A DNA stretch of 64,000 bases from Calonectria ilicicola (lineage: Eukaryota; Ascomycota; Sordariomycetes; Hypocreales; Nectriaceae). The translations under genes and the position numbers were made by a program. The stretch is taken from positions 3,844,001 through 3,908,000 of the forward strand of contig CP085828.1 in NCBI GenBank assembly GCA_020809705.1. The letters run 5' to 3'. The notes beneath the pieces are model-generated. The model ran no database searches and was not told the origin of the DNA. It saw only the letters and a list, made by a program, of their open reading frames with translations. Positions 21,111-32,210 of this stretch are shown one piece after another. The stretch's first letter is position 1; each line of letters begins with the position of its first letter.

Positions 21111-24100
21111 TTTGGACTCTAGTGATGAGGGGAATGCGGCGTAGTGAGCAGTTACATCGAGGACAACCGGAAGCATTTTAGTCTCGAGCTCGCTCGATTC
21201 CGTCAAAGCCAGAATGCGTCAGTCCACATGATCAAGTGGCGGTGGTCATGTATACAGTGCGGGCGCTACGGTGGATTTTTATTACGTCTTAGTTTAGTAA
21301 TTGCCAAGGAGTTGACCCAACCTGCATCGGGGTGCATTGGGAAGGAATGTGATTCATACGAAATCTTCATAAACTGAAAAATTTTTAATAGATGATGATT
21401 GGTTTTACTGGGATGCGGGGTGAACAATTCCGCTGCCGTTGTTTTTTTGAACCTGGCTGCGATGCCAGTGTGCGGGCGCTTGGACAGCCACTGTTCCGCA
21501 ACTCTACCTTTGTTTGTGCAAGCCATTTCCAGAGGGGAATCTAGGCTCGAATACTCACCGGAACAAAAAATTTGTATACTTTCCTTTTTACTTTTTCCTT
21601 GCTGGTTTAAATGTGGGGTTAGTTTCAAACTTGTATTGATAGCGTCCCAGGTGGATGTTGGGGCTCTTGTATCGTTAAGGGGTAACTTGTGCCTGGATAT
21701 ACATCCAGGTACAGACGACGCTACACTCAGTGTCCAGGTCAAGAAAGGTGAGCGTTTCGAGCAATGCCTGCCACGTTAGCAGGGCCACATTTTTTTCTGT
21801 CCCCCCCAATGAACCAATGGCGGCACCAGCACGTTGCCGGCGTCGAATCCAAAAATAAAAAAGATCAACTGTGGCCCTGTAACGTGTCTGTTTCACCGCT
21901 GTGCATTCGAGCTACGGAGCTCTCGGTTCTCCTTTGGCGCCAGTCACGGGGACGACATGGTTGGACACCTGGGTTGGACACCTGACTGACTCTGACCTGG
22001 TCCCACAGTGCGGAGGCCAAGCACGACATCCGGCAGAATGCAATTTTCCGGGGCCAGCACCTCATACAACACAACAACATTTGGTCCCCAACAATGTACA
22101 GATGCTCGTGCACTGGTCCTTTGGGGTTAGGGGACGGTCAAAGTCTTGTTTTGCTTGAAAGGGGGTTCCCCATATTTTTGCCCAGCCTCTATGTGGGCTC
22201 CCCCGCAGAAAGTAGTCGGCTGCTAAAATTTTCCCCGGTCACTTGAGCGCCGCAGTTTTTGGTTCAAGGACGCGTCCTAGTGAGAGAAGACGAAGACACG
22301 GCAGAAAAACAAAGGCCAAAATAGATCCTATCCTGGCCTGTCAGTCAAAGAAAGATAGGATAAATTCATTCTCAACAAAGATAAAAGAGCACCAATTGGC
22401 AATACACGCTGGCTGCCTCGGCAAAAGTGCATGCATTCTCATGTTGATAAGGCCATCCCCCGCATTCTTTGGGCACACTTGGGGTGACGCCCCTGTCACG
22501 AACTTGTCACCTGACGTAAGCAACTGAGCTCCAAGAGGGACAATGCCGCATGCCGAGCACGCCGAGGCACGTCCACATCGCGTCAATGGCATTGGGCATG
22601 ATCCAATTGACTTTTGTAGCCTTTGTTCTTTTCCCTTCCTCCCGCTTTCCCAGGATTCCTTTCCTTTTTTTGGTTAAAAAAAGGAGAGGCCTGCATTACC
22701 CATGCCATGGGAAGCAGCCACAGTCTAACCGAAATGGTCAAAGAGTCAGACGAAGCCACTAATTTTAGCTGCCCCAGCCAAGCCCAACTACGGCGGCTCA
22801 CCGTGAAGATGATCGACACACCGAGTATCCTCCCTCATTTTTCTTGGAAGAACATCAAGCGCCTATTGTAGAACCCTTCGAAATTCGTATGGTACAAAAA
22901 GCCAAGGTTATCTACAATGATATGATACCTCATGTTCAAGATACAGATGCCCAAGTCGCTCTAACTGCTGAGGACCGCCTAATTTAGAATTCGAAGGTCA
23001 AATACAAAACATCACCGCCAGAACTAAAAACTGGTGACATGGGTCCGAGACGTGGGGCATTTTGTCCAAATGACCAACGTAGCGAATGGATAGCGATGCT
23101 CCAAGTTGCGTGGCCGCGCAGCTAAGCAGCAGACTTGTCAATCATGTGTGCATCGCCTTTTTTGTTCCCTGTATTGTAAAAGGTGCAACCCAAGAAGCCT
23201 CAATCTAATGCCTTTGGTATTAGTACACATGCAAATCAAGTAAAAGCTACGAGAAGAAATAGGCGTCCAGGTCCCGAGGCACCATCCTAAGGCACAGAAT
23301 GGCGATTCCTCTATTGTCTTGCCAACTGTGATTTTCAGTCAAAGAGCTTATCCAACGTCACTGTATTTGTTGGCCGAAATATAGTCAAACCTGCCCTTTT
23401 CTTTCATCTGATTTGCTACTTTCTCACTCCGAATACTTAGTGTGGAGCCGCACTCGCTTGAGTCTTGGCTTCTATTCATGCCACCACAAGCACGAGTCGT
23501 TGTGTTGGAGTGGAGTCGCTGTCGACGAAAGCAAAGCTGAAACTTGTGCACACTTCGTCACAGTACGATCATTGTTTCTAGAGAAACCTTCATATTTTTA
23601 CATCTACTTGTAAATCTTGTCGTTAGATCCGATTATAGAAAGAATTTCATACCGCCTGTAGAGCAACATCCGGGAGTCGATGATTTATAAGGCGCCACTT
23701 GAGTGAAGCGGAACAACAGAAAAGAAAATGGACCATAGACAATCCGTTAATAAATAATTGCTTCTTACGAGCTAAAATTATCAGTACGAAAAGGCTTATT
23801 CTTGCATTCTTTGCGCAAGCTAATCTATTTCATTTAAGATGAACATGGACGGGGATGCTAATTCTTCCCGCATAAGACATACATAGGAGAGCTCTGGGTG
23901 CGTTTCTACTGAATATACATCAGACTCCCTGGCGTGCTAGAGTGAGTGAGTGAGCACTAAGGAATTCAGCCGTCTCGCCCAAGTCGTGTTATTAGATAGA
24001 TCTCAGGGTAGATGGCACATTTTCTCTCAAATCCCGCGAGAATACCAGGGAAAATTTGACAGGCCGCAGGCGTTTTATTCCAGCTTGGTACCCGAACCAT

Positions 24101-24995
24101 CAAGTTACAAGTTCGAAATGAACAGTAGTCAATTCTAAATCGCGCAATGGGACAGTGCACCCCTTGTACATGAGCTTTGCCCCCTCCTTTATTTGTTGGC
24201 CAAAATGTCTCATACATCAGTAAATAGTTAATCAGCGGCTAAATATGCAATATCTATGCGCGCAAATTATTCGGGAATCAGATTAGGTTCAAAATATTAG
24301 TTGTGAGCATTGGAATCCGATTGGATAATCGTAATGTGCCTAGCAGCGAGTTCTTATCTTGATAGGACTAGTTTGGCACTTGTTTGGAAATGTCAGAAGG
24401 ATGGATCGCCTTCAACCCAAATGCCGAAGAATTGTTACTACGGAGTTCCGAGGAGATACAAAAATCAATATGCAATTCGTGATGCAAGGGTGCAGCCATG
24501 ACATGATGTGGCTAAGTGGCACTGTCGCGGACGCTACAGCCATGTCCATTTTCTCTCAGATACATAGAAAGCCTCCAATCGCAGGGCAACAATTGAGAAT
24601 GTGGGTCATAAAGATAGCTACTATTCAATGCGTGAAGGCCGCAGACTTTATCTGTAAATGAATGAGAGCTGGTATGATTGGCGGAAGCAGCCGTTGCTAC
24701 AAATAAGTGGTATGATAATGAGTATCTATGACGAGCCAGAACTTTGTATATTCCCATAATGCGCGATATCACACCAATGAAAATAATTCAAATAGATATT
24801 ATTAGAATTGATTGGCGTTACTGGTTCTCATGACTAGTGTTTGGTCATATCTGGACATTGACTGACCAGGTTGCGACCAGTTTCTAATTATTTATTGGCT
24901 GTTCGCTCCAACTTTGACCTCATTCATCTTCTTTCAAATTTTTTTTTTTTCGTTAACTAGCCAGGAAGAGAGTCTTGCGAACAGGTTTATTCAGA
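21111..24995. other. Long intergenic stretch
   Basis: About 3.9 kb with only short frames on both strands and no recognisable peptide. It contains mixed AT-rich DNA, C-rich spots near 21801-21806, and a T11 run near 24939-24950 just before the P450. I see no RNA gene or long repeat. Confidence 0.45.
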
Positions 24996-26747
24996 ATGCT
25001 GGTGCAAATACTGATGGCAGCGGCCGTGCTCGGCTTAGTGGTCATCCTGTGTCCAGTCGGAAGGCGGCCCAAAAACTACCCACCTGGGCCCCCAACACTC
25101 CCCATAATTGGAAATATTCATCAGGTACACCTAGGACTTATACCTCTTTATTGCTCATTTGCTAACGCATATAAAAGCTCCCAAAGAAAGATGTTCACGT
25201 ACAGCTTGAGAAGTGGGCGCGACAATACGGTCCAGTATATAGCTTGATCTTAGGCACCAAAGTCTTGGTGGTTTTATCTCAAGATAAAGCTGTCAGAGAC
25301 TTACTCGACCGAAGAAGTGGTATATATTCCGACAGAGAGGAAAATTATTATGCGCAAGTTCTCTGCAGTGGCGATCGAAGATTTGGTTTCTTGGTACAAT
25401 ATCACCCACAGTCAAGTTGCATGCGGTCTTTTCTAACATTGGGGTGATTAGAGATATGGACCAAAATGGCGAATTGTGAGTTAGAATATCCCCGAGAAAA
25501 GGCCAAATCTAACTAAGAGATAGTTTAGGAAACTGGCTCACGTTCTGCTCAGCGTCACACAGTCCAGGTCATACATACCATACCAAGATTTGGAAAATAA
25601 GCAAATGCTCTATGAGATGATTGAACAGCCAGATCGATTTTTATACAACATTCGACGGCACACAAACGCTATAACGACATCCATGGTCTTTGGTTGGCGA
25701 ACGCCCACATATGACGATGAGAAAATGCAACAGCTGTTTGATGGATTTACTGAATTTGCCAGAATGACTACTACCGGAGCGGCTTCTCTCATCGAATTTT
25801 ATCCTTGGCTCAGAAAACTGCCAGAGTTCTTGTATCCAGCTAAGAAGGCAGCCAGAGAGCACCATGACCACGAAAGAGCCTTGTATCTTGGTCACTGGTT
25901 GAAGGCAAAAGAAGATCTGAACAATGGAACTCTAAACAAGTGCTTTTGTGAGGAGATGATAAAAGCACAAAAAGACGGGAGAGAATTTGAGGATGTGGAG
26001 GCTTCGTATGTATCCGGTACACTACTGGAGGCCGGATCAGATACCACATCAAACACTTTGTACGGTTTTGTGCAGGCAATGCTACTATTCCCGGAAACAC
26101 AGAAGAAGGCTCAGGAAGAGCTTGACCGGGTTGTGGGATCGGACCGCTTGCCAGATATGGACGACATGGAGAAGCTACCGTATATACGAGCTTGCATGAA
26201 GGAAACAGTACGCTGGATGCCAACGACACTCCTCGGTGCGGTTCCACACGCGGTGACTCGGGATGACTACTACGAAGGTCATCTCATCCCCAAAGGCGCG
26301 GGTGTGCTCAATAATGTGTGGGCAATACACATGGACCCCCAACGGCATCCTAATCCGCGGACGTTCAACCCGGAGAGGTATATTGGCGACGACCTGAGCT
26401 TTGGGGACTCTGCAATCAGAGCAGATTACAGCAATCGGGACCATTTCACATTTGGCGCAGGGCGCCGCCTCTGTCCAGGCATACACCTCGCCGAGAACAG
26501 TCTCTATCTCGCAATGTCCCGGCTACTGTGGGGATTCAAGATTGAGGCAGTGGTCCAGGACGGGAAGCCGATCCTCCCAGACCCAGACAAGTTGACCCAA
26601 GGCTTTGTGTGTATGCCTGAAGAGTATCCTGCGAAAATCACGCCAAGGTCACAGGCTCATGAAGATATCATGGTCAACGCATGGAAAAAGGCAGAGCAGG
26701 ATTGCCTGGACCCAGAGACAAAACAGTGGCGGCAGACACCTGTTTAG
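24996..26747 (+). CDS. Cytochrome P450 monooxygenase, CYP2-like fungal clan
   Basis: A heme-thiolate monooxygenase anchored in the ER. Exons 24996-25124, 25178-25393, 25452-25475 and 25524-26747 join in phase 0 to 530 residues (introns 53, 58 and 48 nt). The ATG at 24996 gives an N-terminal hydrophobic anchor (about residues 2-22) and then the Pro-rich hinge NYPPGPPTLPIIGN. Exon 3 is 24 nt and codes RYGPKWRI, the C-helix WxxxR region, flanked by SGDRRFGFL and FRKLAH. Other landmarks: I-helix AGSDTTS near 293-299, K-helix ETVR near 350-353, FNPERY near 404-409, and heme loop FGAGRRLCPG with Cys near 440. It resembles OrdA-like (sterigmatocystin pathway) P450s, but the substrate cannot be inferred. 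No biosynthetic backbone gene lies nearby. Confidence 0.92.
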
Positions 26748-27237
26748 ACCTTTCGCTCACAGAACGGCTCAACCACATGCACTTGAAACCAGTTTGAAAT
26801 TGGATCAGTTTGTCGCCAATCCGAGTAGAATCTCTGCAAAGGCGGCTCTTGTATCGTATTTGCGTCGTCCGGGGTTTAAAATGCAGGCATAGTGGCCATC
26901 ATAGTCTACACCGGAATACAACGATGGTCGAGAGTCTAGTGCATTATTGCATCTTCTATTTTCTAAATCTAGGGTCGCTTGTTAAATTGCCATTGTATTC
27001 AAAACATCATTTTGCCCAACCGGTCTTTAGGCACCCAAATTCTGGGATTCAGCCTCGCCTCAATTGTGGCGCCCCACTGCCACCGCCCTAGCGTGTTCCA
27101 GGCCTCCAGAGCTGAGGGTGCACTAAATGGATGCCTTGAGATGGTGTTTAAGGTTATTTATGCTGCCGATTCCTTCAGGAACGTCTTTGTATTAAGCCAT
27201 ATTCTTTCAGTAACCGACAGCAGAGACACCAACGATA
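26748..27237. other. Intergenic between P450 and ADP-ribosylglycohydrolase
   Basis: 490 bases between two same-strand genes; it must hold the P450 3' end and the next promoter. I see no other feature. Confidence 0.5.
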
Positions 27238-28569
27238 ATGGCAGCCTCATTCAGCCTGTCTCCAGATGCCGCCCAGGCCTTGGCCCAAGCCGCCGTCCAC
27301 GACCGCGTCGTTGGCTGCTTGTTTGGATCCGCCTTGGGAGACGCCATCGGTCTGTATACAGAATTTCTCAACGCAGAACTCTCGACCCAGGCATATCCCT
27401 CACGATCATTCACCCTGCTTCCGGCTGATCAAGCTACTCCTTTCCGTCGCGATCGCCATAGAGACTTCCACCGCCCAGGCGAATGGACCGACGACACCGA
27501 CCATGCTATGCTAATTCTGCTGTCGTACCTGCATAGCGATGGCAAGCAGATGAACCCTCAAGATTTTGCTGAGCGCTTGGCCATTTGGGTACGTATGGGC
27601 CTTCGGGCTCTAGATACGCTCCCCCTTGGGTTAGGCAGGACAGTGGGCGCCATTGTCAGAAGCAAAGACTTTCTCGAGAATCCCGAAGTCAGGGCGCGAA
27701 CGCATTGGACGAAGGGCAACTACAACGCCGCGCCAAACGGGAGTCTTATGCGAACACACCCAATAGGGCTGATGTGCCTAAATAAGACGGTTGAGGAGAC
27801 GTTTGACATTGCCGCAAGTTATTCCGTCATCACGCACGTTGATCCAAGGTGTGTCATATCGTGCGTGATTGGCACCGCCCTTGTGCGCGGCCTTGTTCGT
27901 GGAGAAGTCCGCACTGAGAGTGACATTGATGCCATGATTGACCGTGGCATCGAGTGGTACAGCGCTCGCAGAGATACAGAGCTCGAAGACCCTGAAAGAA
28001 AAGATGAGCCAAATTTGGATGTGGATGAACTCAAGACCCACGCAACAGCCAAGTCTCTGGCTAATTTAGATCTGGATGATAGCTACAAGATTGGTTACGT
28101 CTACAAATGCTTTGGCTCTGGTATTCTTCTCTTGAGACTTGCTATGCGCCAGATGACATCGAAAAATCATATTAGAAACGCGCTCTCCATCTTCGAGCCA
28201 CTCATCACTGACCTGACCATGGAAGGTGGTGATGCCGACACCAACGCATGCTTTGCTGGAGCCCTTTTGGGCTCATTTCTTGGCTTCAAAGCCTTACCCC
28301 CACACTGGCGCGATGGACTGCGCTATGGAGAGTGGCTGATGGGCAAGGCAGAGGGCCTCTGCGAAGTTGTCGGGGTAACAGAGGGATCATACAGTGGATC
28401 GGGTGACAAGGAGACAGCACCCGACGGCGGGCGAGGATTCCTAACAGATGATCAGATGGAAAGAAAGTGTATGGAAATGCAGGCGTGGATGGTACAACAA
28501 GAAGCAGAATGGAAGAAGAAACAAGGGGGGGACAAGAGGAAAAGCAATTGGTTTTCTTGGAAATCATAA
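27238..28569 (+). CDS. ADP-ribosylglycohydrolase (DraG/ARH family)
   Basis: A hydrolase that removes ADP-ribose from proteins or small molecules using two Mg ions. The intronless frame gives 443 residues from the ATG at 27238. Family motifs are present: GCLFGSALGDAIGLYTE at 26-42, GEWTDDTDHA at 81-90 (metal-binding Thr-Asp-Asp), the middle region YNAAPNGSLMR at 162-172, and MEGGDADTNAC at 328-338 (second metal-binding Asp cluster). The Lys/Trp-rich C-terminal tail (about 415-443) lies outside the usual domain. Fungal copies are common and mostly unstudied. There is no evidence for an operon-like link with the P450 upstream beyond proximity. Confidence 0.92.
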   Translation: MAASFSLSPDAAQALAQAAVHDRVVGCLFGSALGDAIGLYTEFLNAELSTQAYPSRSFTLLPADQATPFRRDRHRDFHRPGEWTDDTDHAMLILLSYLHSDGKQMNPQDFAERLAIWVRMGLRALDTLPLGLGRTVGAIVRSKDFLENPEVRARTHWTKGNYNAAPNGSLMRTHPIGLMCLNKTVEETFDIAASYSVITHVDPRCVISCVIGTALVRGLVRGEVRTESDIDAMIDRGIEWYSARRDTELEDPERKDEPNLDVDELKTHATAKSLANLDLDDSYKIGYVYKCFGSGILLLRLAMRQMTSKNHIRNALSIFEPLITDLTMEGGDADTNACFAGALLGSFLGFKALPPHWRDGLRYGEWLMGKAEGLCEVVGVTEGSYSGSGDKETAPDGGRGFLTDDQMERKCMEMQAWMVQQEAEWKKKQGGDKRKSNWFSWKS

Positions 28570-28992
28570 GAAATCGGTCAAGTGGAGGGTGGGTTACTAG
28601 TATAGGGTGAGAAGGGGGGTATAAACATGGGCTATACCGTAAAAGGTGTTAACTATTAGGTTTAGTTATCTATCCTTTCTAGGGGAAGGGAACTCTTTAA
28701 TTGATGTTTCAGTTGGCATTCTATTAAAATTCAGTTTCTAAACAAATCGTGTAATCGGCAGTTGCATGTTGTACCAAGCCCAGCAACAGGTAACGAAATA
28801 CTAAGAAAGATTTGCAAAAGGGATCATCACGATCTCACCAAACGGCATAAAATTATGGATTAGAATACTGTCTTATCATTCGCAACTAACTTCTCTTAAA
28901 TTGAATCACTGTCGACTTATCAAAAGCCTGACGGGTATCCATTACTATCTCTGAAAGAAATTGGTTTTGGGTGGCTTTAATTGCCGGGGTAT
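28570..28992. other. Intergenic between convergent genes
   Basis: 423 bases holding the 3' ends of the ADP-ribosylglycohydrolase (plus) and the transporter (minus). AT-rich, with no gene. Confidence 0.5.
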
Positions 28993-30774
28993 CTAGTTTC
29001 CACCTTTGGGGGAAGCATCAATATCTTCTCCCTTGGAAATCTTCTCATCGTGCTCCACACCGGAAGTCTCCATGTCCTCATCCTTGGAAGCCAGCTCTCC
29101 GGGAACACCCATGCTTCTATCCCAGTGAAGCTTAACCTTGTCGCCAGTGAAGAGCTTGTCGATCTGCTCGAGCGAGAGGAAGCGGGTCTCGGGGTATCCA
29201 AAGTAGATCATGGGAAGGAAGGCAAAGTTGAAGATGCTGAAGTAGATATAAGTCTTCCAGCCGATGCTATCAATAGAAACGGGCGTGATCTCGACGACAA
29301 GGAATGTGAAGATCCAGTTGGAAGCGGTGGCCAATGCAGCAGCGCGAGTTCGGATGGCGAGAGGGGCGTATTCGGCAGGTACTTGATGTTATAATTAGTT
29401 TCCAGCTCATGAGATATACAAGATTTTTGTGAACAACTTACGAAGCCAGGGAATGGCCAAAAGACCAACGGCGAAGAAAAAGTTGAACAAGAACAGCATG
29501 ATGGTGGCAACAACACCAGCTGCGGCACCGCCGTCTGAAACTGTTCCGGCTAGGATAGCCATACAAGCACACTGGCCTGCAGCAGCGAACATCATGAGCT
29601 TTCTGCGACCAAGGCGATCAATGACCCAGATGGGGATCAGAGAAGAGAAGAAGTAGGCCACGCCGTTGAATCCAGCCATAAGCAGAGACAGGTTTGCAGA
29701 CATGCCGACGGACTTTTGGAAGATGACAGGAGCGTACTAAAAAACGGATCAAGTTAGAATAAGGAAATTGTAATCATTGGCTGAAATACTCACGTAAGTA
29801 ATGAGGTTGATACCGCTGAGCTGCTGCATGAATTGACCACCAATGCCGAGGAGAGTGCGGTAAAGGAACTTTTGCTCGCCATTCTGCAACATGGCCTTGA
29901 AGCTGCTGGTCCGAGCAGCCGCGCGCTCCTCTTGAATGGCGTGCTGGATGTCAGCGAGGCTGCGGCTGACAGTGGCGTCCTCCTTGGTAATCTCATGAGC
30001 ATCCGGTCGAACAGCCCACAGAATTTCGCGGGCCTCGTCGTGGCGGTCATGAGCGATGAGCCAACGCGGCGACTCGGGTAGGAACATGACGCCAATGAAT
30101 GTGATGATGGCGAAGAAGATTTGCAGAGCGAGGGGGAAGCGGAACTGGGACTCGTTTTCGACAAAGGACATGCCGTAGTCGACCCAATAGGCCATCATGA
30201 CGCCGAAAATGTTAATAGCCAGCTCAATGGCCAGACCGCGGCCACGGTTCTTGGCGCTGATAAGCTCAGAGTGCCAGACGGCTATTTTCCACACCCATGT
30301 TAGCCGTTATTTTTTCTCGGGTGGCGTGCTTAAGCCTCGCATGGCGGCTGAGGGTTAAAAATGGAACAAAAACTTACGGATAGTACTCGTGTTCATGCCG
30401 TTTCCTAAACCGGCCACAATACGGCCGACAATCATCTGGGGGATACCATAGGCGGAAGCTTGCAGGGCGGCACCGATGCTCAAAACGACGCAACCAAGCA
30501 GCATGCACATTCGACGACCAAGGCGCTCACCCACGAGCAGACAGAAGATGGCGCCGAAGAAGCAGCCGATCTCGTAGATGGCCACGACAGTGCCCTGCAG
30601 CGAGGAGCTGCCATGGCCCGAGTCGGTTGTGTCGATTTCAGGGAACTGGGCGGTGAAAGCTTTTCCGGTGAGCAGACCTGACATGACGCCCTGGTCGTAA
30701 CCGAAGAGCAGGAAACCTGCACCGGCCGTGGCGGTGATGGCCCAATCGAGGGGCCTGCCAATGAGAACCGTCAT
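28993..30774 (-). CDS. MFS sugar/polyol transporter
   Basis: A 12-helix plasma-membrane sugar porter. Exons 30378-30774, 29794-30281, 29442-29736 and 28993-29381 join in frame to 522 residues (introns 96, 57 and 60 nt). Family signatures: GFLLFGYDQGVMSG near the N-terminus (helix 1), GERLGRR, the FLPESPRWL motif, QQLSGINLITYY, DRLGRRK, IPWLLPAEYAPLAIRTR, and the closing GYPETRFLSLEQID. The pattern is like the glycerol/hexose proton symporters (Stl1/hexose-type), but substrate specificity cannot be read. The start ATG at 30774 is the last in-frame Met before helix 1. It diverges from dihydroxyacetone kinase over 1.4 kb, which suggests uptake of a compound metabolised through DHA (inference). 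Confidence 0.92.
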
Positions 30775-32210
30775 GATTTTTATTTCAACCAAGGCAGGCA
30801 GGGGAAAAGAGGGCAAATTGGAACCTGTCCCTAGAAGCAAGGGAATTGAACTGTCTCAGAACCTGACGTTATCAATTGGGGGTTTTCGCATATTCATATA
30901 CTATGCGACTCCACACCACACACAGACACTGCACCTCGGCCGGAAGGCCGTCCACACGACGCTTGCCCCAGAAGGACCCTGAAGCGTAAAAGTTTGGATG
31001 CGCTTGTGGGTGAAATAAACTGGGGCCACCCGCAAAAAAAACCTGGTTCCTCCCCCATGGGCGGACCAGCGTGGTTGTGGGCGGACGGGAATTACATCAG
31101 GCCCAAAAAAAGAGGTAGCAGTGTGGAGGGGGAAACCCAGTTTGCTGGTCTGGGGTTTAGGGGGGGAGGATTTCCTGGGGTTCGCTAAACAGGAACCGGA
31201 GAGAGAGAGAGAGTTGACAAGGAAGACTAACAAAGGGACGGACTATCAAAGTGTAGCGCGGGGGAGGAAAAGGACAGGAACTAGCAAAAATTGCGGTTTC
31301 AGGAAGTTGGAGGGCATTCCCAAGCGGCGAGTGGTCTGTGTCAGGCTACGATTAATTGCCTATCCTGCCGTCCGGGAAGTCGATGCTCCAGACATTAGGC
31401 AACCGAATAAAAAAAAACTGGACGATATCCAACGGGACCAGCTATCGCCGCAATGGGCCCGTGTAGCGTACCATTTCCCGCCGTTTACAGACGCTTGACC
31501 TTCCGGGGTGCAGGGGGGTTCGTCGCCTCACCACCTCTCAGTGGTGGTGTCGCCCACTTTTTTGACGCGCATATAACCCGATGATTGCACGCCGGCCAGG
31601 ACCGGGCATATGCGAGTTGAATGACTCGCGGGTCCAGGCTTGGTGCCAGTGTCTGGGACAAAAACGTAAACTAGCACCAACTGCTCATCTTGACATCTGA
31701 AAATGATCGCTAGATGGCCAAGGCGGACCTGCTAAGCGATGTCATGGCGAGTGGGTGTCATTTGCCGCCGACGGAGATGGTCCGCCTGGCAGTTGTATGC
31801 GCCAGCGGCTCGAGGGAAGCTGGAGCCGCATTTCGCTTCTACATTCCGCTCTCCCGCATTCGGAATCTACAGGACCATCGCCGACAACCGGGAGGAACAT
31901 CACGAGGAGGGGTGCGCCAACGGCCAGCGGGGGAGTGCCATTTGCGACCATCCCCGCGATGCCTCCAACTGGGCAAGTCAAACCACCCGCGTCTAAGACA
32001 CCCAGCCGCAGCGCTGTCAAAAGAGGCATGTGGTAACGCCCGCGCACAAGGCATAAGGTGATGAGGAAAGCCACAATTAGATGTAGTTGAGGGAATACAG
32101 GAGATTGGGCCAAGGACTTTGTGTTTTTTTTTTCTTCCCTCCTACGTCTGTCTCTGCAAGCCCTCGCCGCTCTCCCACAAAAAAAAGCACAGGACACGAG
32201 AAAACCCACC
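30775..32210. promoter_or_regulatory. Shared divergent promoter region, transporter and DHA kinase
   Basis: 1,436 bases between two divergent starts. It contains a GA dinucleotide tract near 31198-31212 and several A/T runs; the short frames on both strands look like chance. It probably holds both promoters and the long leaders. No individual binding site is claimed. Confidence 0.45.

Noticed and set aside
24996..28569. P450 plus ADP-ribosylglycohydrolase as a secondary-metabolite cluster
   Set aside because: No polyketide, peptide or terpene backbone gene in the window and no chemistry linking the two.
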